DNA of 64,000 bases. Source: Lentisphaerota bacterium. Lineage in GTDB: Bacteria; Verrucomicrobiota; Lentisphaeria; Victivallales; Victivallaceae. The translations under genes were made by a program, and so were the position numbers. Positions 26,170 to 35,456 of the stretch are shown here, in pieces (position 1 is the first letter of the stretch; every line of letters begins with the position of its first letter). The stretch lies in the NCBI GenBank assembly GCA_024225035.1, contig JAAEMX010000441.1:62001-126000 (forward strand), read 5' to 3'. The notes beneath the pieces were generated by a model. The model made no database searches. It saw only the letters and a list, made by a program, of their open reading frames with translations, and was not told where the DNA came from.

Positions 26170-27210
26170 TTGGATTCAGTCTTTATGTTGAGAAAATTAT
26201 TGTCACGAATTTTTTTAGTTCTGTTCCTTTCAGGAGTAATTCTCAGTCTTGCGTATGCTATGTATACCGGTAACAGATTGCGTACTGGTAAACATCGGGT
26301 TTTTAAACTTGCTCATTCTTTGGATCCCGCTCATCCTGTTTCAAAGTCACTTGTCTATATGGCTGACCAGCTCAAACAAATTTCCGGCGGTACAATGACG
26401 ATAGACATATATCCCGGGTGTGTGCTTGGCGGTGAGACTGAAATGACCGAACAGCTTCAGAATGGAATTATCGATATGATGAAATCCAGTGGAGCTGCCA
26501 TGGAAGTTTTTATACCTGAAATGAAAGTTTTTGGTTTGCCATACATATTCCGCAATCGTGACCATTTCTGGACTGTATTAGATGGGCCGATCGGGAGTGA
26601 ATTGCTGACAAAAGGTGAATCCAAACATATTTATGGCATTTGTTATTTTGATGCCGGAAGCCGTAACTTTTACACCAGAAATCAACCTGTAAATTCTCCA
26701 AAAGACTTAATCGGCCAGAAGATTCGCGTTCAAAACAGTCGAATGGCGATAAGTCTTGTTGAATTGCTTGGGGCATCGCCGACACCAATTTCATTTGGCG
26801 AACTTTATTCAGCTTTGCAGCAGGGAATTGTCGATGGTGCCGAAAATAATCTGCCCAGTTTTTATTCAAACAAACATTATGAAGTTTGTAAATACTTTTC
26901 TTTTGATGGGCATACTATGATACCGGATTTACTTATTATTAACCTTAAAGTATGGAAAAAACTAAGCTCACAGCAACAGAAATGGCTGCACGAGGCTGCT
27001 ATGAGGGCTTCAAAATACGAGAGAATGCTCTGGCTTAAAAAAACTCAGGAGGCATTGGAGGCATGCAAAAACCTAGGCGTCAAGTTTACATATCCTGATA
27101 AAAAAGCTTTCATTAAAAAAGTAGCTCCTATGCTGCGGAAATACGAAAAATCATCATTGGCTCCGTTACTTAAGAGAATAAGTGAAACCCCGGATAAAGT
27201 GAGGCCTTGA
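26170..27210 (+). CDS. dctP: TRAP transporter substrate-binding protein DctP
   Basis: Extracytoplasmic solute receptor of a TRAP transporter. A hydrophobic signal anchor (LLSRIFLVLFLSGVILSLAYA) is followed by the DctP fold: FKLAHSLDPAHPVSKSLVYM, a GCVLGGETEMTEQLQNG segment, and the conserved arginine/ligand region KIRVQNSRMAISLVELLGA with LYSALQQGIVDGAENN. Typical ligands are C4-dicarboxylates or sugar acids. TTG 26170 is used; ATG 26185 is an equal alternative, as GGTGGAG lies further up than ideal. First gene of dctPQM; one base separates it from dctQ. Confidence 0.92.
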   Translation: MDSVFMLRKLLSRIFLVLFLSGVILSLAYAMYTGNRLRTGKHRVFKLAHSLDPAHPVSKSLVYMADQLKQISGGTMTIDIYPGCVLGGETEMTEQLQNGIIDMMKSSGAAMEVFIPEMKVFGLPYIFRNRDHFWTVLDGPIGSELLTKGESKHIYGICYFDAGSRNFYTRNQPVNSPKDLIGQKIRVQNSRMAISLVELLGASPTPISFGELYSALQQGIVDGAENNLPSFYSNKHYEVCKYFSFDGHTMIPDLLIINLKVWKKLSSQQQKWLHEAAMRASKYERMLWLKKTQEALEACKNLGVKFTYPDKKAFIKKVAPMLRKYEKSSLAPLLKRISETPDKVRP

Positions 27211-27211
27211 A

Positions 27212-27739
27212 ATGATTTTAAGACTTATAAAATTTCTGTTCAAACTGTCTAAAAGAATTATCGAAATAATGTTGATTCTACTGGTCGCAGTATTAGTGCT
27301 TGATGTTCTATGGGGAGTTTTTTCCAGATATCTGCTTGGAGCTCAAAGCAGTTGGACGGAAGAGCTTGCTAGAGTCTTGCTGATTTGGGTAGCCATGCTT
27401 GGAGGAAGCTTGGCCTATAGTCTGAAAGGACACTTGGGAGTTGATTTTTTTGTCGGGCTAATGGATAAAAGCAATGGCAGGCTGGCTGAAATAGCCGTTC
27501 ACGCAATAATGGTATTTTTTGCGGTTTCCGTATTGTTATATGGTGGTTGTAGACTGGTTTACAGCACTTATGAATTGCAGCAGCATATGTCCACAATGCC
27601 TATTGACAAATGGGTTGTTTATCTGGCCGTGCCGCTGAGCGGTGTTTTTTTCCTGTTATTTGCTGCTGAGTTTTTTGTTGTTAGTATCAAGAACCTATTG
27701 CTTGAGCGTAAGCGATGCCGGGAGGTGGCTGATGTCTGA
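27212..27739 (+). CDS. dctQ: TRAP transporter small permease DctQ
   Basis: A 175-aa four-helix membrane subunit joining receptor and large permease. RYLLGAQSSWTEELARVLLI and WVAMLGGSLAYSLKGHLGVD are the classic DctQ signatures. It begins one base after dctP and overlaps dctM by eight bases, so translation is coupled. Confidence 0.93.
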   Translation: MILRLIKFLFKLSKRIIEIMLILLVAVLVLDVLWGVFSRYLLGAQSSWTEELARVLLIWVAMLGGSLAYSLKGHLGVDFFVGLMDKSNGRLAEIAVHAIMVFFAVSVLLYGGCRLVYSTYELQQHMSTMPIDKWVVYLAVPLSGVFFLLFAAEFFVVSIKNLLLERKRCREVADV

Positions 27740-29024
27740 GGTTGTTATAGTTCTGCTGGTTATTTTTATTTCGCTGCTTATGCTGAACTGCCCGGTGGCT
27801 ATTGCCATAGCATTATCTTCATTCGGAGCGATACTGTGTGCTGGCGGTGAGCCGGCCTATACTGTAGCAATGAGAGTTGCCAATGGTGTTGATTCTTTTG
27901 CTTTACTGGCAATACCTTTCTTTATACTTTCCGGCCTGATAATGGGGAAGGGTAGCATGGCTCGGCGTCTTATTGATCTAGCCGCAGCTCTTGTAGGAAG
28001 GTTTCCTGGGGGGCTGACTTATGTCAATACTTTGACTTGTATGATGTTCGGATCTATATCCGGTTCTGCAGCGGCAGCGGTATCTTCAGTCGGCGGCTTC
28101 ATGCTGCCTGAGATGGCTCGAAAAGGCTACGACCGTGATTACAATGTAGCGGTTACCGCAACAGCGGCTACCACCGGACTCATGATCCCCCCCAGCAATA
28201 TAATGATTGTCTATGCGGTTTCAGCGGGCAGTGTTTCAATTGCTGCTATGTTCATGGCTGGGGTCTTACCGGGCATTGTTACAGGCATCTGCATTATGAT
28301 TGTTGGTGGCTGGATAGCTGTGAAACGAGGCTATGGAAGCGGAAACAGCACTTCATGGTTGCAGTTGTTTACTGCAGCCAGGCGCGGCTTTTTAAGTTTA
28401 CTGTTGATTGTAATTATATTTGGCGGAATCCTTGGGGGAATATTTACAGCGACCGAAGCCGCAGCTGTTGCTGTTGCCTATGCATTTTTTCTTGAATTTG
28501 TTATTTACCGTGAATTAAAGGTAAAGGATTTACCGCCATTGTTGCTCAAGACTGGTATTACTACTGCTGTGGTCATGCTTTTAATTGGTTCAAGTTCAGC
28601 AATGTCATGGATTTTGACGACACAGAATGTGCCACAAACAGTCAGTGCCGGGTTGATGCATGTATCCTCAAACCCATATGTTATACTGTTGATTATAAAT
28701 CTTTTGCTGCTGGTTGTGGGGACTTTTATGGATATGACACCGGCGGTACTTTTATTTACACCCATATTTCTGCCGATTGCTGTGAATTTGGGTCTAAGTC
28801 CGGTTCATTTCGGAATGATTATGATTGTGAACCTTTGCATAGGGTTGTGCACCCCACCGGTAGGGACATGTTTGTTTGTGGGGTGTGGAGTCGGCAAAAC
28901 AACTATTGCTAAGGTTACGGTGCCTATGGTACCGTTCTGGGGAGCTATGCTGATTGCTTTGCTTTTGACAACTTATCTTCCTTTTTTGTCAATGTGGCTG
29001 CCGAGAATACTGAAATTGGTTTGA
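27732..29024 (+). CDS. dctM: TRAP transporter large permease DctM
   Basis: A 430-aa sodium-dependent permease with about 12 helices. I start at ATG 27732, inside the end of dctQ with GGGAGG before it, rather than at the open frame beginning at 27642. GSISGSAAAAVSSVGGFMLP and TAATTGLMIPPSNIMIVYAV are DctM hallmarks, and the second half repeats with NLCIGLCTPPVGTCLFVGCG. It completes the dctPQM operon governed, by position, by the TetR regulator. Confidence 0.94.
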   Translation: MSEVVIVLLVIFISLLMLNCPVAIAIALSSFGAILCAGGEPAYTVAMRVANGVDSFALLAIPFFILSGLIMGKGSMARRLIDLAAALVGRFPGGLTYVNTLTCMMFGSISGSAAAAVSSVGGFMLPEMARKGYDRDYNVAVTATAATTGLMIPPSNIMIVYAVSAGSVSIAAMFMAGVLPGIVTGICIMIVGGWIAVKRGYGSGNSTSWLQLFTAARRGFLSLLLIVIIFGGILGGIFTATEAAAVAVAYAFFLEFVIYRELKVKDLPPLLLKTGITTAVVMLLIGSSSAMSWILTTQNVPQTVSAGLMHVSSNPYVILLIINLLLLVVGTFMDMTPAVLLFTPIFLPIAVNLGLSPVHFGMIMIVNLCIGLCTPPVGTCLFVGCGVGKTTIAKVTVPMVPFWGAMLIALLLTTYLPFLSMWLPRILKLV

Positions 29025-29080
29025 CATTATAGGATTGAGCTAATACATTTTGCATACATTAGCAAACTTGGGGATTCGTC

Positions 29081-30214
29081 ATGAAATATAAAATTTACGG
29101 CAAAACTGAAAAAAAAGTTTCAGCTATCGGCATGGGCGGAATGCGCTTTAATATGGAAAAGCCGCTTCAGGAAAGTGCTGAACTGCTTCATTATGCATTA
29201 GAAAAAGGTATCAATTATTTTGATACAGCTCCCCAATATCACGAAGGTAAAAGTGAAGAAATCTTTGGAATCGCCTTTAAACAAATGCCGCGTGATAATT
29301 TTTTTGTTTCTACAAAGCTGATGCCGGAACGCATCACAAATGCCGATGACGCATATGAAAAAGTTTGCCTTAGTCTGGAAAAAATGCATGTTGATCACAT
29401 TGATTTCTTCCATGTCTGGTGCATTCGTAAAATGGAACATTATTTTGACGCAATGCGCCAGGATGGTCTTTATGAGGCTTTGCTCCGGGCAAAGGACGAA
29501 GGGCTCATAAATCATATAGTTTTCTCATCACATCAACAGGGTGACGAGGTTCAGAAAATTATACAATCTGGAGTTTTTGAGGGTGTTCTGTTAGGCGTAA
29601 ATATCTTGAATTTCCCGTATCGCTGGGATGGCGTTCTTGCTGCTCAACACCAGGGAATGGGGGTTGTTGCCATGAATCCGCTTGCTGGCGGGCTTATACC
29701 ACAGAACGAGGACAAGTTGCGTTTCCTTACCAGTGAAGGTGAGACTCCAACGGAAGCTGCTCTCAGGTTTTTAGTTGGCTGTCCTGAAATCACCGTAGCG
29801 TTGAATGGATTTTCATGTGAAGAACATATTGATATGGCATGCGAAGTCGCTGAAAATGCAAGACCTTTCAGTGAAGAGGAGCTTAACAGAGTTAAGTCAA
29901 ACCTGACTGACAGTACCATCAATATCTGCACGGCTTGCGGTTATTGCGACACATGTCCAAAAGATATTCCAATTCTGAAATATATGCAGCTTTATAATAA
30001 TCGTGTATTATTTGATATTTCCGAAGAAAAGATGATCGAAGATATGGCATTTCAGCACGAATGGGGGCTGCTTGGTGAGGACAATTCGTGGGCTGATGCC
30101 TGCATAGCCTGCGGGCGTTGTGAAAGATCCTGTACTCAGCATCTGCCGATTATTACTAGGCTGAAGGATATTGCCAAGTGGGAGGCTGCCAGTAAAAAGC
30201 CTCTTAAGGTATAA
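29081..30214 (+). CDS. aldo/keto reductase with C-terminal 4Fe-4S domain
   Basis: A 377-aa oxidoreductase. Residues 1-280 are an aldo/keto reductase barrel (GINYFDTAPQYHEGKSEEIF carries catalytic Asp/Tyr; STKLMPE the lysine). Residues 285-370 contain two ferredoxin-like cysteine clusters: CTACGYCDTCPKDIPI and CIACGRCERSCTQHLPI. This is the YajO/predicted ferredoxin-AKR type in anaerobes. It lies 56 bases after dctM and may use the imported carbohydrate acid, though it could equally be separate. Terminator follows. Confidence 0.9.
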   Translation: MKYKIYGKTEKKVSAIGMGGMRFNMEKPLQESAELLHYALEKGINYFDTAPQYHEGKSEEIFGIAFKQMPRDNFFVSTKLMPERITNADDAYEKVCLSLEKMHVDHIDFFHVWCIRKMEHYFDAMRQDGLYEALLRAKDEGLINHIVFSSHQQGDEVQKIIQSGVFEGVLLGVNILNFPYRWDGVLAAQHQGMGVVAMNPLAGGLIPQNEDKLRFLTSEGETPTEAALRFLVGCPEITVALNGFSCEEHIDMACEVAENARPFSEEELNRVKSNLTDSTINICTACGYCDTCPKDIPILKYMQLYNNRVLFDISEEKMIEDMAFQHEWGLLGEDNSWADACIACGRCERSCTQHLPIITRLKDIAKWEAASKKPLKV

Positions 30215-30217
30215 AAA

Positions 30218-30238
30218 AAGGAGGCCAAGTGCCTCCTT
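30218..30238. terminator. convergent hairpin terminator
   Basis: Stem AAGGAGGC / GCCTCCTT, loop CAAGT. On the minus strand a run of seven T follows, so it is best suited to the glycyl-tRNA synthetase transcript and also lies at the aldo/keto reductase end. Confidence 0.85.
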
Positions 30239-30256
30239 AAAATAACTATTAAAAAA

Positions 30257-31588
30257 TCAGTAACCGATTCTTTCTTCAATATAACTGCGCAGTTGAGTAA
30301 CGTTAACACGCTCCTGTTGCATGCTGTCACGATGACGTACAGTCACTGAGTTATCTTCAGCAGATTCGAAGTCATAGGTAATGCAGAACGGAGTTCCGAT
30401 CTCATCCTGACGGCGATAACGTTTACCAATTGAACCGGTAACGTCAAACTCGCTGCGGAAGTGACGGTTAAGATCATTGTAAAGTTCTTTAGCTGATTCA
30501 GACAGTTTTTTGGAAAGCGGCAGAACCGCAATCTGAACCGGGGCAACCAGCGCAGGGAAGCGCAGAACTGTACGGACATCAGTTGCTTTGCCTTCTTTCT
30601 GAGTTTCAGCGGTGTCTTCATCATAAGCATTGCAGAGCAGAGCCAGAATCGTGCGGTCAAGTCCGACAGAAGTCTCGATAACAGTAGGCATAACTTTGCG
30701 CTTGTTATCGTGATCCATATATTGCATGTCCTGACCTGAGAATTCCTGATGGCGTGACATATCCCAAGTGCCGCGATGATGGACTCCTTCAAGTTCACCC
30801 CATCCAAACGGGAATTTGACTTCAATATCAAGTGCTGCTTTGGCATAGTGCGCCAGCTTTTCGTGGTCATGTATTTTCATGAAATCATCGGTAAATCCGA
30901 GCTTTTCACGATAGTATTTAATACGCTGTCCTTTCCAGTATTCGTACCATTCCATGCCTTCAGCTTCATCGCAGAAGAATTCCATTTCCATCTGTGTGAA
31001 TTCACGTGAACGAAAAGTGAAGTTACGTGGATTGATTTCGTTACGGAACGCTTTACCAATCTGAGCAATACCAAAAGGCAGTTTCTGACGAGCAGCAACA
31101 CGAACATTATGGAAGTCAACAAATATCGGTTGGCAGGTTTCAGCACGCAGGTAAGCAGCGTGGTCTTCATCGAATACCGGACCGACAAATGTTTTCATCA
31201 TCAGGTTAAATTCACGTGGTTCAGTCAAATCCTTTGAACCGCAATTCGGGCAGACTTCAGGGTTTTCCATCTGATCTACACGGTGACGGGCCTTGCATTC
31301 ACGACAGTCGCACATTTCATCGCTGAATTGATCCAGATGACCGGAAGCTTTCCATACTTTTGGATGACAGATAATAGTTGAGTCGAGGCCTTCTACATTG
31401 TCTCTGGTTTCAACCATTTCACGCCACCAGAGTTGCTCAACTGCACGTTTCATGCGGGCACCATATGGGCCGTAATCCCAAAAACCGTTAATACCACCAT
31501 ATATTTCAGAGCTCTGAAAGATAAAACCGCGCCGCTTGGCGAGGGAAACAATTTTTTCCATCAACTGGGTGTTTTTGTTTTCTGCCAT
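30257..31588 (-). CDS. glyQS: glycyl-tRNA synthetase, homodimeric type
   Basis: Class II aminoacyl-tRNA synthetase charging tRNA-Gly. Motif 1 region begins RRGFIFQSSEIYGGINGFWD; motif 2 is in GIAQIGKAFRNEINPRNFTF with REFTQMEMEFF; motif 3 contains TVIETSVGLDRTILALL. The C-terminal anticodon-binding domain starts near 345 (APVQIAVLPLSKKL). A zinc-like insertion (CDCRECKARHR..CPNCGSKDL) sits at about 100-130. At 443 aa it is the single-chain alpha-dimer form, not the alpha2-beta2 GlyQ/GlyS pair. Monocistronic. Confidence 0.95.
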   Translation of the reverse strand: MAENKNTQLMEKIVSLAKRRGFIFQSSEIYGGINGFWDYGPYGARMKRAVEQLWWREMVETRDNVEGLDSTIICHPKVWKASGHLDQFSDEMCDCRECKARHRVDQMENPEVCPNCGSKDLTEPREFNLMMKTFVGPVFDEDHAAYLRAETCQPIFVDFHNVRVAARQKLPFGIAQIGKAFRNEINPRNFTFRSREFTQMEMEFFCDEAEGMEWYEYWKGQRIKYYREKLGFTDDFMKIHDHEKLAHYAKAALDIEVKFPFGWGELEGVHHRGTWDMSRHQEFSGQDMQYMDHDNKRKVMPTVIETSVGLDRTILALLCNAYDEDTAETQKEGKATDVRTVLRFPALVAPVQIAVLPLSKKLSESAKELYNDLNRHFRSEFDVTGSIGKRYRRQDEIGTPFCITYDFESAEDNSVTVRHRDSMQQERVNVTQLRSYIEERIGY

Positions 31589-31712
31589 GATAATTTCCGT
31601 ATATTATTCAATTTATGAGTATATTTATTATAAACAAACCATACATATAGCTTAAATTACGGCATTTGCGAATAATATAATAGCAAAAATCGTGGAATTT
31701 AGCCACGGTAAA

Positions 31713-31736
31713 GGCCGCACCGGATTTGATGCGGCC
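31713..31736 (-). terminator. hairpin downstream of the C45-like gene
   Basis: Arms GGCCGCA and TGCGGCC around a 10-base loop, followed on the minus strand by a short TTT. A perfect palindrome CACTCTATAGAGTG adjoins at 31736-31749. Confidence 0.6.
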
Positions 31737-31765
31737 ACTCTATAGAGTGAAGTGAGTTTTCTATT

Positions 31766-33241
31766 TCATTTGAGGGGGGCTTCCCAGTCGTAAGTTGCCC
31801 AGAGGTCATCCCAATGATTGTAAAGAGCATATACTTTCATGTTTTTGATATCAAACATGACCCGCATACCCCAGACGTAAGGTTGAGTTTGATAATACTG
31901 CCATACTTGAGTGCCATTGCTGAAGTAACGATCTTTGTAAGGATTATCCGGAAGTGGACTAAGGTAATTAACTAGTTTGATCGCAGTTTGCGGTGAAATC
32001 TTTTTCATTGCTTCTTCGTTGACCAGCTTGTTCAAAAGATCGTAGCGAATGCGCGAGCTTTCATTAGCGTACTGTTGGCTCCATTTTGCTATAGTAGGAG
32101 TAATAAAATGATTAGAGCAGGCCACGTAATACGGATTGCTTTCCCCTTGAGTTATACCGTCAGGAGCAGGGTTTTCAGGATCATCCACATAGTCAACGTA
32201 CCGAGCTGCAAAGAATTTTTTGTCGACAGGTGTAACATTGAAAGTATACGTTGGGCCAACTTCAGCAACGGCTCCAGTGTTTTTGTCACCAAGGATGTAA
32301 ATCCATGGGCAACCGCGTACTTTGATATTTTTAATTGTGTTCAAAGCTTCCGGGACACTGTTCTGATGTTGTGCCACGTACCTTGCAGTCAGTATAACTC
32401 CCATTCCGGTAAATGCAGGGTTAGTCGCAAGACCGCGTGCCATATCCATCCCAATGCAGAGACCTTTGTCGTTCATGATAGAGGGGATGCCAATGTAGCT
32501 GGGGAAAGTCACGGCAACCATTTTGTTCCCTTCTGAAGGAGCGTATTCTATCAGAAATGAGCGGTTACTGAGTAGGGTGGTAAACATGAAGTTTCTGCCC
32601 ATTAAAGTACCGCCGGTTGTGGTTATTTCTTTAGTTGCTACGAAGCCGTCACACATATGGAATTTGTCCATGATGCGCAATTTTCTGGCAGCGGCTGCAG
32701 CCGGGTCATCTTTCAGGTACTGCCGTACTATGAACTGGTAACCAAAGGACATCAAAAGGTCAAAGCCGATATTGTTCATTAGTACACTGTCATAACTAAC
32801 CTTAGTAGAGTCACCATCTTTGTTTAACCTAGCGGTTGCTCCCTCAGCAATTCCATGAATTTCATCTCTAAGCTCTCTTGGTACATACATAGCTTGTGCC
32901 TTGGCGGCTACTTCACAGGCCTTGTAAATAACACCGAACTTGAAATCATCATTAATGATATCTTTGATAGTGTCGTCCGAACCAAAGAAAGTCATAGCCA
33001 GCTGCCTGAAAAAATCCATTGAGCATAGTTCTTTTACTTCTTTCGCCATCAACCAGCCTTGCTGGTATCCCATCTCATAACCATTACCTTCCACATGCAG
33101 GAGATACTTGTCGCCATAACTGAAAATTCTAGCTTTAAGACCTTTGCCATCAGGAGTTCTATCAATAATTTGCGCGGAGAACGCAGATACTCCAAGTGTG
33201 GCAGCCAGCAAAAATAGGAGAGATGTCTTGAACAGTTTCAT
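31766..33241 (-). CDS. secreted C45-like Ntn hydrolase/acyltransferase
   Basis: A 491-aa exported protein with signal peptide MKLFKTSLLFLLAATLGVSA. It belongs to the C45/acyl-CoA:6-aminopenicillanate acyltransferase-like Ntn group. EGNGYEMGYQQGWLMAKEVK is the N-terminal family motif; FHMCDGFVATKEITTTGGTL then MGRNFMF carries the likely nucleophilic Cys after self-processing. MDMARGLATNPAFTGMGVIL and YVACSNHF follow. Substrates of this group are amide bonds in acylated amines, peptides or lipids; the true substrate is unknown. Single gene on its strand, with GAGG eleven bases before the start. Confidence 0.85.
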   Translation of the reverse strand: MKLFKTSLLFLLAATLGVSAFSAQIIDRTPDGKGLKARIFSYGDKYLLHVEGNGYEMGYQQGWLMAKEVKELCSMDFFRQLAMTFFGSDDTIKDIINDDFKFGVIYKACEVAAKAQAMYVPRELRDEIHGIAEGATARLNKDGDSTKVSYDSVLMNNIGFDLLMSFGYQFIVRQYLKDDPAAAAARKLRIMDKFHMCDGFVATKEITTTGGTLMGRNFMFTTLLSNRSFLIEYAPSEGNKMVAVTFPSYIGIPSIMNDKGLCIGMDMARGLATNPAFTGMGVILTARYVAQHQNSVPEALNTIKNIKVRGCPWIYILGDKNTGAVAEVGPTYTFNVTPVDKKFFAARYVDYVDDPENPAPDGITQGESNPYYVACSNHFITPTIAKWSQQYANESSRIRYDLLNKLVNEEAMKKISPQTAIKLVNYLSPLPDNPYKDRYFSNGTQVWQYYQTQPYVWGMRVMFDIKNMKVYALYNHWDDLWATYDWEAPLK

Positions 33242-33408
33242 TTTTTCGATTGCCTCATCGTTGATGATTTCAATAAAACAATGACGTCAGGTAATAATCG
33301 ATTATAAATGTGATACAATAAACTTGTCAATAGGTAAATTAAAGAAATATCGAATATAAGTTAGGTATTTTAACAAAGAAGGGATTTATGCTATGATTAC
33401 TGATAAAT

Positions 33409-34587
33409 TTAAGCTACTTCTTTTCTGAATCTGTAGATGCTCTGGCAGATGCCCAAGCCGCTCATGGCAAAAAGGATGAAGCTGCCGCCGTAGCTGACAA
33501 ACGGTAATGATAAACCAGTTACCGGGGAAACCCCGATACTCATGCCGATATTGATAAACATATGTGAAAATATAACAGCAGCCATGCCCACGGCTATATA
33601 TCGACCGTAGTGATCAGGAGTCATAAATGCTGTTCGCAGCAGCGACAGCAAAAGTAAAGTGTATGTCCCCAGCAGCAAGAGGCATCCGATGAAACCGGTT
33701 TCCTCGGCAATCACAGAAAAAATAAAGTCATTGTTTGAAACAGATTGTGGTAGAAACCCAAGTGCATTCTGTGTCCCTTGTCCGATTCCTTTACCGGTAA
33801 CTCCGCCTGAGCCAACCGCAAGTCGGGCTTGAAATTGATTATAGCCACGATTTTGAATATCGCGCTCAGGGTCAAGAAAAGTCAGAATGCGTTCTTTTTG
33901 ATAATCCTTAAGGAAAGGATGAACCTTAAAGGTTTCATTGAGTATTTCTGCTGTCAGTATAACCGTAGCCATAACCAGAGCAGTGATAATGTATCGCCAC
34001 TTAAGCCCGGCAGCGAAGATAATAGCAGCAGTGAGGGGCAGTAAAATCAGTGCGCTGCCTAAGTCCGGCTCTCTGACTATGAGCAAAAAAGGAACGCCGA
34101 CTACTACTCCGACAAGCAGGAGGTTGCGAAATTTATTAACGTTGAATCCATGCGAAGACATCAGAGCGCTCAGGTAGAGAATGACTGAAAGTTTAGCGAA
34201 TTCACTTGGCTGAATGCGCAGACCAATACCGCCAAAGACCAGCCAGCGTCTGGCACCGTAAACCTTTGTTCCGAAAAATAATACCAGCAGCAATAAAAAT
34301 GCAATACCAGCATAAATAACCCACGACAAAGGCTTTAGGGTGCGGTAATCTCCAACGGCAAAGCAAGTCCAGACACATATTCCCAGCAGTATCCATTGAA
34401 TCTGTTTAAGCCAGAATGTGGATGCTGCCGGGGTACCGATTTGTTCACCGGTTGAATAGATAAAGATCAGGCCATAACCCAGCAAAGCAGCAAGCGAAAA
34501 CAGTTGAAGCATATCAAACTGTTTTGCATAAGAAAATATTTTTTCAATGAAGCTGTTGGCTCCTCCGACCTTTCGTCTGGATATCAT
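33409..34587 (-). CDS. rodA: rod-shape peptidoglycan polymerase RodA
   Basis: SEDS-family glycosyltransferase that polymerises lipid II for cell elongation. Ten membrane helices are visible. ARRWLVFGGIGLRIQPSEFA is the SEDS motif with the conserved segment near the active Asp loop; RDIQNRGYNQFQARLAVGSG and GIGQGTQNALGFLPQSVSND-like sequence identify RodA rather than FtsW, together with SPVTGLSLPFVSYGGSFILF near the end. 392 aa is normal. The gene follows the glycosyltransferase on the same strand by 57 bases. Confidence 0.9.
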   Translation of the reverse strand: MISRRKVGGANSFIEKIFSYAKQFDMLQLFSLAALLGYGLIFIYSTGEQIGTPAASTFWLKQIQWILLGICVWTCFAVGDYRTLKPLSWVIYAGIAFLLLLVLFFGTKVYGARRWLVFGGIGLRIQPSEFAKLSVILYLSALMSSHGFNVNKFRNLLLVGVVVGVPFLLIVREPDLGSALILLPLTAAIIFAAGLKWRYIITALVMATVILTAEILNETFKVHPFLKDYQKERILTFLDPERDIQNRGYNQFQARLAVGSGGVTGKGIGQGTQNALGFLPQSVSNNDFIFSVIAEETGFIGCLLLLGTYTLLLLSLLRTAFMTPDHYGRYIAVGMAAVIFSHMFINIGMSIGVSPVTGLSLPFVSYGGSFILFAMSGLGICQSIYRFRKEVA

Positions 34588-34644
34588 GTTTCATTGCTAC
34601 TTTGATGTTTTCGGGTTCCAGCTCAGGATTCTCCGAAAATGCCT

Positions 34645-35451
34645 CTAGCTGTCAAGAGAATCGTCCTGCATGATTTCCTTTACTATAGGAGATGAGAAGA
34701 TTCTTTCCAACTGTTTTTTGCACTTTTTTTCGGTTCGTTTGCGAACACTGAATTCTGGATTCAAAACCATAGTAGCATGAGCCAGGTGATATATGTATTC
34801 TGACATTTGCCAGGGAGTCAGCACTTTAGTCTTATAACCTCTTTCCAGAAATTCCATATATAACTGTTTGCCGCAAGTCATTTTGGTCTCTGGGTAATAA
34901 AACTGCATTTTTTCATTTTTAAGTATTTCTGTGCGGTAAAGAGCGCAAATTGTTCTGATATAAAACTTTTCTGCGTTTTTATCGCGCATTTGCCTTAACC
35001 ATTTTTTGTAGTCAGTGCATTGCTTAAGAATGATTTCCCATTTTGGCTTCAGGTCAAGCTTGCCCCCGCCTAGGCATACAGTATCAGCATCGCCCATTTC
35101 AACCAGCTCTCTGAGCCAGCCTTTTTTGTGGACCAGAGTGTCAGAATGCAAAGCCATATAGTATTCTGTTTTGCACTCTTTGAGCCCGATATCCAAAGCT
35201 GAACCATGCGCCCATGACCCGGTGTGTTTCATTTCTTCAGGAGAGCGTTCGATCAGCTTTATCCAGCTGACCGTTCGCAGATATTCCAAAGACGAATCAT
35301 TGGAACCGTTATCCACTACAATGACTTCGTAAGGGTATTCGGTATAACGCCGAATACTGCGTAGACAGAGTCTCGTAAGTTCTTCAGTTTTGTAATTGAC
35401 GACACAAATCGTGACTTTGCCCGGTTCCAATTGCTGATTCGTTTTTTCCAT
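34645..35451 (-). CDS. family 2 glycosyltransferase
   Basis: A 268-aa cytoplasmic GT-A transferase. VTICVVNYKTEELTRLCLRS starts the nucleotide-binding fold, VIVVDNGSNDSSLEYL is the next strand and turn, and YYMALHSDTLVHKKGWLREL contains the D-x-D equivalent HSD. It likely transfers sugar to a cell-surface glycan or lipid. It starts five bases after purA and lies before rodA, all minus strand, so these may form an operon even though their functions differ. Confidence 0.82.
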   Translation of the reverse strand: MEKTNQQLEPGKVTICVVNYKTEELTRLCLRSIRRYTEYPYEVIVVDNGSNDSSLEYLRTVSWIKLIERSPEEMKHTGSWAHGSALDIGLKECKTEYYMALHSDTLVHKKGWLRELVEMGDADTVCLGGGKLDLKPKWEIILKQCTDYKKWLRQMRDKNAEKFYIRTICALYRTEILKNEKMQFYYPETKMTCGKQLYMEFLERGYKTKVLTPWQMSEYIYHLAHATMVLNPEFSVRKRTEKKCKKQLERIFSSPIVKEIMQDDSLDS

Positions 35452-35456
35452 AATTA

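Noticed and set aside
31736-31749. CACTCTATAGAGTG palindrome as an operator
   Set aside because: It lies downstream of a gene next to a terminator-like hairpin, with no promoter nearby to regulate.
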